Shown here: positions 11,501-23,500 of the stretch, piece by piece
How the letters are laid out: each line of letters begins with the position of its first letter
How positions within the stretch are numbered: the first letter of the stretch is position 1
Assembly (NCBI GenBank): GCA_014338405.1
Contig: JTDE01002295.1
Location: forward strand, 39,879-103,878
Direction of reading: 5' to 3'
DNA length: 64,000 bases
Source of the DNA: Paragonimus skrjabini miyazakii
Taxonomy: Eukaryota; Platyhelminthes; Trematoda; Plagiorchiida; Troglotrematidae
Made by a program: the position numbers and the translations under genes
The notes under the pieces: generated by a model
What the model saw: only the letters and a program-made list of their open reading frames with translations
Told to the model about the DNA's origin: nothing
Database searches by the model: none

Positions 11501-14500
11501 CGGTGATTCACAGTTGTCAAACTACTCCACGCCTGCAGAAGGCTTGAGTTTATTTGAGCTCCTGGTTCAATAACGGATGTCTGTTATCAAGATAATTCAA
11601 AGTTTTCACCATCTCATCCGAGAAGGTAATCAGCACTCAATGATGAATATTCATACCGTTTATTCGTGTAACCTGTTGGATCAGCCAACTAACCTGTTCG
11701 CAATATGCGTAATTGAGGCTAATGCAACAAAAATAATCTACCCAAGGGTTGGGACCGACTTGTTTTTAACGAGTTATCTGGTACAAAACGTTTTTATTGG
11801 CGTAACTCGGAGGGTTAGTTTGCAGGTGTTTTGCTGGCTCACGTGCGTGACAGTAGCACTGTTAAGGAATTCCTGCACAGTATGATTTTAATGAATCCCA
11901 AGTCATTGGGTTAAAACAGCTATTATTAAAGTTTTTCTGCACTAATCCTAAATGTTAGCTCATGTCTCTAAACACACGATGTGCAAATTACGTACTTCTT
12001 ATGATTGGTCACAGGGTTTTCTATTGTTCTGGTCATACCAGAACACGTTGTGTTGTTTATTCACTTATTGACACACATACACAGTGGCGCGTATATTCTT
12101 CGTTAAATAACAGAGTTGCAATCGATTGCCTCGTGCCACGTGATAAAACGTTACGACTTACGGTAGCCCCTCAACTAAGTTTTTAGATCACATGAAAGTC
12201 AGAGATAGGAAGGGAAGTGTATGGTTGGAAGGTACGACGAAAAAAACGGGAAATATTGATGTGCTCCGTGAATTCATCTTCAGTGGTGCGTTACATACAC
12301 GTTCATATCTGTGTGCAGACTCAGTTACATGATCGATCCGTTTCTCGGCTACTTGTGGAATGTGATAGGGCCAAGGCCATTGTGGGTGTTTGTGCCGTTT
12401 TATACGTGTGTTGTAGCTAGTTACGCGTTCACTTTTGTGTATAATGTCGTGTTTAGCTATTTTCAGATGGAAAGTACGTATGTCCATCTCAGTTTCAGCC
12501 CATCTGACCTCGACTTTTCCTTTGGATCGCGTTTTATTGATAAAAATAAAAGGAAAATTCTCTTTTGTTGAAGCACACCGGATGACTATGCTGCTTAGCT
12601 GCTCAACTGGTCTAGACGTGGAATCTGGATTAACTAAGACTCTGATCGATAACCCTACGTTATGGTTGTTGGGGCCGTTGTATCTACTGGGTGACCTTAA
12701 ACTCTGACTCATTGGTGTTTGATCTAACTTGAAATTCGTTCTGTCGAAAGCGTTTAACTTGCAAAGCACCGTCAAACAATTCGGCAGTTTTCGAACATCG
12801 TTCAAAGAACAGTACGCCAGTGAATTAGTTCTCGCGTTGAATTGTCATTCGTGAACTTTCTTTGCACGTTGAGGTCCGTGTCGCTACTGTCGTAGTTCTG
12901 TTGGTGCTAGAGGTGACGCAGTGGCAGCTGCGCAAACAATTTTATTCTGGGTCATTGGTTCTTATCCGAATCGCCTCGTGAGCCCGGACTATTTGATATG
13001 GCCTAGGATGATCCATTGTGACAGACGTTATTCTAATGTGAATTTGGAACGCTTGGTATTTTGCATAAGTGTGCATTTTCTCTTCTAAGCTCCAAAAGAA
13101 CTGTTTAGGAAACAACGCTAAAACAGAACTTCTGTCGCAAGGGGTTGCCTAAGAAAGCTGCTTTTCGATAAAAAAAGGACATGCAAAAGAATGCGAGTAT
13201 AACCTTGCTCACAATCATTGCCATGGTGCGTTTGCTCTGATCTCGACGGTAAACTGTCTGTTTCTTTGATTGTAGAGGTCGCGTAGCCCGTTGCCCTTTA
13301 TTTACAACCCCAGTTACGTGCTACCTGTTTTCCTGACTGTAAATTAAGGATATTTTTGACTCGTGCCTTACTACTCATTATTGCTACTAAGCAGCATACA
13401 AATGCCCCCGGTTGTTTGATTAATCCTCTGTGGGCTTGGCAATCTAGCTGCACCATGTCTTTCACGCCTAACCATTTCCGGACCGACAGACGTGAAAAAG
13501 CCATGTCGTATGAATGGGAAAGACGATAAGAGGGTGGCAACTACTCATTATTAGCGATTAATATGTATCGTCATTGTTTGTGATATGCAAATATTAACAG
13601 TGAGTCGGACATATTGCAGTCGGTAGAAGGAAGGGTGTCGGAGAATCGTTCGGGTAATAGTTTGTCCGGATGGGCATTAAACATGGTGCGAAAGATAAAG
13701 GCGCTGAACACGGAATAAGTCGCATTTCGAATTTGTCAGCAGCAAAGGCCTGAAGTCCGTTCGGCGATTATCTGACAATACTCAGGTTCTAAATTCCGTA
13801 TTTACTGTAGATCGTTAAAATAAACAGTGAAAATGGCTTTCTTCGACGTTCACTTTGACCCGAGTTGCTAAATTGTCATCATCATCAAAGACAACAACAG
13901 TACTGATGTTTAATCGCTATATATTTGTGAAGGAAAAGGCAAGGCCTAACTGGGAAAATAAAAGAAAGGGTTCTAAATACTACAAAACGATACTTATATT
14001 CAAACATTCAGCATCTTGTAAACAAACAATCAAGCCATAAACGAAAGTAAACTATCGTCAGAAAACAGTTTGCTTATGGCTTTCACTGTCAGACATCACC
14101 AGGTGCAGTCGCTTCACAGACAACTCGGTCAAACAACAACAAGAACAATAACAACAGTGACAACATTCATGCCACCGAATCCGATTATCCGCCATCTCAC
14201 CTAAAATCTCCAACCACTGATTATGTGAGTCTCAAAGGCTCTGGCCCAAGAAACAAACCTGACCCACAGTGATCCAACCCTTAATGAACAACTTCATTTC
14301 TCTACACGAGGTCATCGTCTGTTCACCTTGCACGTTGCATCAGTCGGCGACGGCATTGTCAAAACGCAGTCGATATGGCAGATGACTAGTGAACATCCTG
14401 AGTAAATGGTTTTATCATCTAGTTTTGTGCACACATAGACTGAACGGAATAACTCGTTTGGCGCTCATTACGAAATACCTGCTTCCTAACCTCTTCGTTG

Positions 14501-17500
14501 TTTATCTGTTGGTGCCATTCAATGTGAGCGATTGAACATGAGCATCGATGAATAACCTAAAGACGATTGTTCTGTGTGACCAAATTTTGCGGCGGTGAAG
14601 TGCCAGACGTTACAGTCACATCCACAATCCTTAAACTTCAAAAAGATGTCTTTCTGTTGCGAAAGATGTCTTAGATTGGCGAATACCGTTTTGGCTTCGA
14701 AGACGCGACTTCTCAGTTTATTCTGTATACCTTCACAGGTGCTGATGCAATCTCCTAAGTAAAAAACCGGCTAGCAGTTTTTCTGGACAGTCACCAAAGT
14801 TTATGGTAGATGTGCGGTATTATATTGCCCGTCATCTTAATGCGACAATGGTGTGAATGTGAAGTATCCTATAAAACTTTATCAAACGACAGTTATGACG
14901 AATGAATGATATAGTACGGACTTAGAATTCGGCTAAGTAAAGTAGTCCAGCGGATTGTGATGTGGGGACTGCAGTTTTAGTTTACCGTTTTCAATTCAAA
15001 ATTCAGGTATAGGGTGCGCAGCTTACACCTCATCATTTCGGCGTTATCTTCATCGCTCATAACTTGTAACAGTTGGTGAACGAAAATTCCATAATGTCGG
15101 TCTTAAGAGCCAATTTGTACGTTCAAACATGCAATTGGTTCCACACGCTTGACACCGATGAAGAATATATAGTTAGGAACAAAATAAGGGCAGTCAGTAA
15201 ACGGTCTTATCGTTTCTAATACGGAAGCACCCTCATACCATATGGAATAGTTACAACTTGCAATACGAAATCTTTATTGTCTTCTTGGACAATGTGCAAT
15301 GCGTAGTAGGTTTAACACTGATCATTGTTAACGAATGGTCGAACTCAGGCATTCGGCACGCAGACTTTGGATTACTGATACCTGAGGGCTCGAAATACCA
15401 CCTATTCCACGTTCAACTCCTGCATCTATGGCTCCATACTGTGTTCCTACCCGGGTGATTCTTCCATATTGTTATGCTAACTGCATTGTATCCGATCCAC
15501 TGCTAACATTTGTTCATCCCAAATAGGGATACTGACAAACACCATGAAGTGTGTGTCTCTTGATCTTTATTCTGCTAAGTCATTGCTATCTTCTTATCAT
15601 TTTTACTGTTCATACAATTGGGCCTGTCCACGTATCTCTCTCTGACAATTTATCTGGGTACATTCTTCACTTGCGACTGATATAACTAATCGGTATGATA
15701 CAAGCCGAAAACCTGATTTTAACCATGTTGTCACTTCTCATCTATTCTTATTTGACTGGTCGTTCTGCGTGCCTCTTATAATTGATGAGCAAACATTAGA
15801 TATGAATATATTTATTGACAAATGCAGAGCTGTTGTATTCCGTATGTGATGTAGTGTGAGTACTATTCTAAGTTGTGGCATCAAGTTTCAGCCGGGAGTA
15901 TCCTGAGTCTTTTTGAGAGAACGTAACATGTGGCTGTGAGATTCGAACAGGTAACATGTTGCTCATACGCGTTGATTGTTTTTCTGTACACGAGTTTATT
16001 CTACATAGTTGATGACNNNNNNNNNNNNNNNNNNNNNNNNNNNNNNNNNNNNNNNNNNNNNNNNNNNNNNNNNNNNNNNNNNNNNNNNNNNNNNNNNNNN
16101 NNNNNNNNNNNNNNNNTGTATTATCCCGAAGCCTTTCCCATGCATGTAACTCATGCGTATACACTCAACTTTTCCAACATATTGGAATCTCAATAACTTG
16201 TGCTGTTCTGTACGATTTTTCAAAATATAGTCGTCACATGCTCCGCTAATGGAGTCCAGTTTGAACCGAACGGTTATTACATTTAGAAGAGACCCAATTG
16301 CCAAAAATCGGGACTTTGGCTGGATTCGAATCAGCTACAGGAACAGCATGCCAAAACGCGGCAAATGCTCCACCAGCTGAGCTACGAAGCCACGCCAGAA
16401 GCTTAGAAGTTTGAAATTTGGACCTAGTTACCCACCCAACCAATTGTCATATGGAATCCCCCAACTGATTCAGCCGATTGACTGCAGGATTTCTCGATCA
16501 GTACACGCTAGAATCCACCAACGTCACCGAGGGGCATTGACATTGAATTACTGATGGAGCCTGTTGCAGAAGAAAAGAGACTCACATTTTACATCGAAAC
16601 TGTATCGTGAACGACAGGAAAACATCTGCAACCCCACGGGATTAGGCTAGCAAACACTTCATCAATAGCAGCATAACGCACATCATTTCCGAAACCGACG
16701 GGACAACTCAAACTCAGCGACAGAATAAACGTTACTTATTAAATCACCTACAATGATTGCGGAACGGACTTCACTAGCCAAAACGGACATGCGTTATTTG
16801 CGCTAACAAGTGAACACAAATTGGCCATCAAAAGACCTGATCATCTTTCAGTGATCTGTGTTCCCTGGGATCCGGTTGAACACATTTTCAGCCTGAGTAC
16901 CACGGAATTCTTCATTCAGGCAAACATCAAAGGTGCAAGAGAATTTATTGAAGCCTGAAATTCGTCAACCGGTTCAACAGGAAGAACAGCGAATTGGATA
17001 ATCTATACCAATGCGGGCCAAAGACTAGAACAGATGCAAATCTCACTATGTCCAAACGCCAGCACAACTGAATGGAACGACCAGAAGAGATCGGATCGAT
17101 GGCCAAATGTGAACAGTGAATATCAAACAGCTTAAACTGTAGGAACTAAGAACTGATCGATCCAATCAAAAGAAGAGGATCAACCAGTCAGACTTCAGGG
17201 AAGGTTCAACAGTAACTGAAAAGCATCAGTCAGACTCCATGTCAAAATGTCAACTAATCAGTCAATCAGTCTGTCAAGAGGCCAAATCAATTTGACATAC
17301 AAGATTTGGTTTCAATCATAGTTCACTAGCCTGCACGCCCAGCTCTATGTTTCCAAACTCTGATACAGGGATATCTTCGAGTGTGACAATACAACATTTG
17401 CAACGCAAGTACCAAGTTCAGTGAAAAACCAGAAAACGTACTCTTTAATACCGGCTACCGGGAGCAATTTGTTGTTACAAATATCTTCAGAACACGAAAC

Positions 17501-20500
17501 AAAAGTAGGATGCAAGATGCGAGAAAACGGCGTATATTTATTTGCCCGTCGTCCTAAAGTGTTTGCGACGTAGGATAGTGGCTAACAAATACTTAGTAAA
17601 CGAAAGTGGTTGAGCCTTCACAGATGATAATCCCGTCGTGCCTAACGTGAGGTCAATGGCGCAGTGGTAAACAAGGTTGCCTCATGAACAGCATGTCCGT
17701 GGTTCAAGTCCCGGCAGTGGCGATGATATGCACTACTGACGAGCTCTAATGAGAGCGAAACTCGAGTCCAGTACTTCTTTTCGAAAGGGACCGACTGGAT
17801 TGTCTATGGGAATGACAGCTGCGATCAGTTGTGGTTGATGTTCAAATTGAAATAAACTAAATCCCCGACTACTCATCGGTGTAAAACGTATTAGACTATT
17901 TGTCCATCTATGTTTGCGTTTACTTGCACATGTAAAATGATTTTAAAACCCATTGTCTGCAAACACAGAACATCAAGAGGCTGACAATTGATACTAGAGA
18001 CCAGACAAGTTTACTCTATCCAATCCGAACACCAGTAGGTTCGGATTGTTCAGACACCCCCAAGAATGCCGTACCACGTCTAACTACGTCATATATTCGT
18101 TACTGAGTCCTGATTCATTGATGTGAGAATTTGACAAAAGCAAGATGGAAGTAATCGTTGATAGGTAGGTCATGGTGGTTGTTTGGATTAATCCCTGATA
18201 ACCAAATTGACTTCTTGTTGGAGACATTACGGCAGATAGTCGGATTCATTGTTGTGTTTGTTGCTGTCTATTTGGTCAGTCATTTAAAAAAAACAAGAAA
18301 AAGAGATAAAAACTGTATAGAAAGTTTCCGGGAATGTCGCTTAACCATCAGCTAATGTTCATCTGTCTATTTGTGATCGCTAACAACCTAGAGTTATTAT
18401 TTTACACAGCTGTGTTCTCTGATTAGCTTGTACCATGGAAGTAAAATCGTACACAATGCCCTCTCTCTACCACTATCGTCGTGTAATTGTTGAGTCAAGC
18501 CCATCGTCAGAACTGTAAAAACGCTTTTGATCTTTGCTTGATAGCACATCCAGCATGATCGGTACTGTTTAATCTTTTGTCACAAGACATCCAGAATAAA
18601 CAGGACTTGTGATCTAAACTGACAATGTTTCTCATGTTCTGTGCTGTCCAATTAATGCCCGCATGCATTTCTGAAGTCATTGTGACACATTGTCATAAAC
18701 CTGTCGGTTTTGTACAAAAGCACATGATTGTTAACCTTACGCTAACACACACTAAAACAAGTGATCAGTTTGTTGGTCTTCGTTTTTTGTTCTTGTATGT
18801 TTCATTCATTTCTGTTAATTGTCAGATCACACACTATTTCTTGGATTATCACACACTCCACCTTTTGTTATTAATAGTTCGATATCAGTTACATTAGTAT
18901 TTTCATACGCGACGTCACTGATAGTTAAATGTTGAACATTACGGAATAGTGAATTAGTATATGTCTTACGCATTATTGTCCACTTGTAACGTAGCCACCG
19001 CAGTCGAAGTATATCTTACGTGTTTCAGAGGTTACCTGGTTAATGAGGGTGTGTTCCATATTGTTTTGTACACCTATTTTGTTACGTTTGTTTGGCAGTA
19101 CAACACTAAGATCGACAATTTAACATACTGTTGCCCATGGTATTGGTGATCTCGGGCTCAACTTATTGTGTGACACCAGAAGCATACAATTGTGTTATGA
19201 ATACTTTATATGTTCTACTCTCTTGTTTGTAGTATTTTGATCACCTTACATTTGGTTGTTGTCAGTTAGCCGTATTTTTGCCTCTTTGTGAATTTGTACC
19301 GCATCTCAATATCAGCTATCTGTTCTTCTTAAATTCATGCACACATGCACTTGCAACCACACAGGACCGACGCCGGAATTCAGAAGCATTGCAAGACGCT
19401 CAGGATCAATTGCGCACTTTACAACAACAAATGAGCTCTCTGGAAGCGAAACATGCTCAAGAGTTACAAATACTGCGCCAAGACAGAGACCATGCGGTAC
19501 ACGTACGTTTCATGTGATCACAATCGGTTTTGATTGACAATCCTTGAAATTAAACAACACGTTGTGATATTTAACAATTGTTGGCAAGAATTCATCTGTA
19601 ATCTAATCGAATATCTTAAACTAGTGGTACCAAATAATATACTTCTATTCGTTATAAACCCGATGTACTGGTCATACAGAGATCAACCGTGAATGAAGCA
19701 AGAACAAACAGGGATCGCTAACAAGCATCAGTACCAATGCGCGGTGAAATTATGATTGACAAGCAGACTTCACACTAAGTGAAACTAACTGTGGTGTAGC
19801 TAGATTGATATAGATTCGGTCGTTTTTGGGTAAATTTGTTTACCGTAGTTGTTTTGTTCAACTTGTCGACCATTTGTGAATATGCGACTTGCTCACATAT
19901 TTACAAGATAAATTCGTCGTCTGTGAAATCTCATGATTCATATGCTTGTGTGTGATACACATTGATTCTCGTGCAGGTCTTAGAAGAATTGAATGGTTCA
20001 ATGTCCGAACGACGCCGTAGCCGAATCGGTTCCCATTCTCCCTTTTCCAGTTCAATAACTGGTGGTTCTGAAGTGATTGCCCGGTATCAAGAATCACAAG
20101 AAATTGTGCGACGTCTTATCACAGAAAACAAGTCCCTGCGACAACAGCTGGAAGATGCCCAGGATCAGTTGTTTGCGCGCTCGCTCGAAGAAGGTCGCAG
20201 TTTGGTAGGACCGACAGAGAGGAGTTGGGCCGCCGAAATCGATAACTGTACCAAAGAAGAGGTCTGTTCTAATTTTGATACGTTTAGTAGATGTGTTACA
20301 GAGTTTTGGACTACCACACTCAGCATTTACAGTTTGTTCACTCTTTTGTCCTATCTTTGTTGGTTTGTTCTGTTACTTTGGAAAACGAGTCTGTAAGTGA
20401 CACTGATGTTATCGGACTTGCTGTGTTTGATTGTTAACATCTCCGCCAGCTCACATTCATGAAGTTGGATAAGTAAGTAACTGGTGTAAATGTTAGCTAT

Positions 20501-23500
20501 CGTGTATTAAATTACGAAGGAATACACACAGTGGATCGAATGATAGATACACATTTTGAAATGGTTCTACCCTGTAATACTCCATCCAACAGGAAGTTTA
20601 CCGTATAATGCATTATTTTATTAAGGTCACGACTTGGTCACTGATACCTTCGACTGACCGTTCCGTTGAGCAATGTCGAGTGGTTTTGTTCATTTTAATA
20701 GTCATCTGCATTTCTAAAAGATTTATAATGTGGTGTACAACATGAGCGCTGCAAGCATGCACAGTCGTCACACACTGACGCGCATTTCGAGCAGACTTGA
20801 TTGACGCTTTGTTGTAAGAAAAATGTCGAGCGTGTTTTGTTGGAAATCCGCGTCAGTGTCACGACCGCACAGATATCTGTCGTAACCACACGCAGCTGTC
20901 GAAACACTTTCGGTACTGTTCGTGATTTTTCCGTTCGGTGGTTGAAATGCCATCCTATATCGAGGTATCTTCATTCGGCCGACTGGTCGGAATTTTTCTC
21001 ATCAGTGTTGTGACAAACTGCGGTTCGGACCGCAGCACCATTTAGACACACTTAGAATGGAATATGTTTACTTGTTAACACGGGGAGGGACTTTCAGAGC
21101 CCAGTCAAGTTAAGGAGCTCATGGCGGCTGAAGTATATCAGCTTGAATGAGGAAAATGGAACCAAGTGTGGGTGATGTTCATTCGATTGTAATTCGAAAT
21201 CCGTCATCGTTATCTGACCTAAAGCTGAAAGCTTAACTAAACAGCGGGAATGTCGACCCACTAGAACCCTAGACAACCTGTCGGATATTAGGAAAGATCA
21301 CTAGGCGTATGAGTGGCATGTTGGCGAAACTTGTCTGAGTCCACACTGATTGCTTCTCAATTGTCAGTTGTACTGTCCCATAATGTCGAAGGAAGGTCTA
21401 GGTATACTTGTCCCGATGAGTAGGTACAATACACCATTTTGCTCGGTGTATTTGAGAAGGTCGTAAAGTTACTCTAGTAATTTAATTGTCGGAGAATGGG
21501 ACCGAAACTGTTTCCCACTCTATCATTTCTATTTAAAGCATGAAAAAGTGCGATATCTGGCAACACACTGCAGTTTGTGATAGGTCCAATACGTCGAATG
21601 TGTTTTTTTGTTTCCCATTGGACGTGGTGCATGTCTATCGCTGGCTGTCGGCATGATTATCCATTCCCGTTAATCGTAGGGAATTGACATTGAAACACCA
21701 GATGTGTCTCATTTTACGGTCTGCTGTTTAACTCTACGCCGAATTGGCGTGATCTAGTTTAAAGCTGAATGGTTCTATACTGCCTGAAAAAAAGTCCGAC
21801 TGGACACGTCTAGTTAATTGTGAAAGCTATGTTAGTGTCGGTGGTGATCAACTATTATGTGATGGTTGCTAAAAGTTGTATATCTTAATGGAAAGCTGCT
21901 TGAAATACCAGGATAGAAACGAGCGGTGCCAATACAGATTACCAGTCATTCCGTTCGTAAAAGGGGACGTTTCAGGTGACTATTTTATTGTATGCACGTG
22001 ATCATATTTTCCCCAGCTTTGTGAAGGCTGTCTCACTTGTATTGTAAACAGTGTACGCATGTGTTGTGGTCGACAATGTAATTACAGCATACAACTGTGT
22101 GATTTCTCTTCCGTGTATCACCATGGTGAGTTTGCATCACGTGCGGCGTTGGCTGTCTCATTGATTACGCTTTATGGTTTACACTGCCTCTTTTACTATG
22201 GTGCTTACACTGGTTGCCGTTGGTTACTCGTATGTTGACGTGAATGTGTACGCATGCGTTCTGGTGTGCATCTGGAGGCCACAACCTGGATGACTTTGTA
22301 GGTATGTAGTTGTCAGACCTCACGTGATTTTGTGTGCCCTTCGATGGTCAATGTCTACATCACCCTCACAATGGAAAGTGGTTTCTGATATTCAGTTTGA
22401 GTTGGTGAAGTCACCGTTGGGACAACTAATCGCAAACTTCAGCTTTGTAGATAAACCTATACTTCCCGTCATTAAGTGACTGCGTCTGCGTCTTCCAGAG
22501 CATATTACATCAATGCAACTTACCATAGTCGTGTAGATCATTAAGTTTGTATATTTTATGTTACGAATTGAACACCACTCCAGTCTTGAAAGAAAGCACT
22601 GTACTTGAATTCCGTCCCTGTTAGAGCTAATCAGTAGTACATATATCCTTCAGTATGTGTTGTTTCCGTACCAAGATGTGTGATTGAGTCATCGAGTATG
22701 TATACCGGTTGATTATGAACAACTATGAGACCGGGTTGTACTTCCAATGAATTTTGACAAATAACCACATACAAATTATGACTTACAAATTTGTACAGTA
22801 ACGTCGATTTCATTTTCCCATACAAATGTCGATTTGTTCGGAATTGAGACTGAGGTAGTCGATAATCAATTTGTGTTAATATTATGGGACAGACGGAAGG
22901 TGTGCTTAACACATTACGTAATGCCCATAAAGACGTGGCGCGATATACGGTAGCAAACTGGTCTAAGAGGAGTTAAACGGAAAATGGTGGACGAGGAAAA
23001 ATGACCGAAAATTCATCAAGCTGACACCCAGTATCATCATCATCATCATAGATAGCAATACATCAGTGATTCACACTGACGTTTAACTGCTACACAACCA
23101 TGAAAAAGAAGAAAAATCAAACTCTGTGTAGAAGGAGAGAAGAAAAATGAAAGGAGGGGAAGGAGACCTAAATAATAAAAATACCTACGTCCATATTCAA
23201 ACATTCAACATCAAGGTGTCTACACCTTACAAACAAACAAGCTGTAAGTGAGAGCAAGGCGTCATCAGCAAGACAACTTCCTTACGGTTTTCACTGCCCC
23301 GCGTCATTAAGTGCACTGACTTCACAGACAACTTGGCCAAATAACGACAACATTTGCGCCACGGAGATCGGTTAACCGCCATCTTACCTAATGTCTCAAA
23401 CTACCGACTCTGTGAGTCGCGAGGGTCCCAGCCCAGGAGACGAACCCGATCTATAGGAACCAGCCCCTTCGTGAACGATTTCATTTGTCTATATCAGGTC

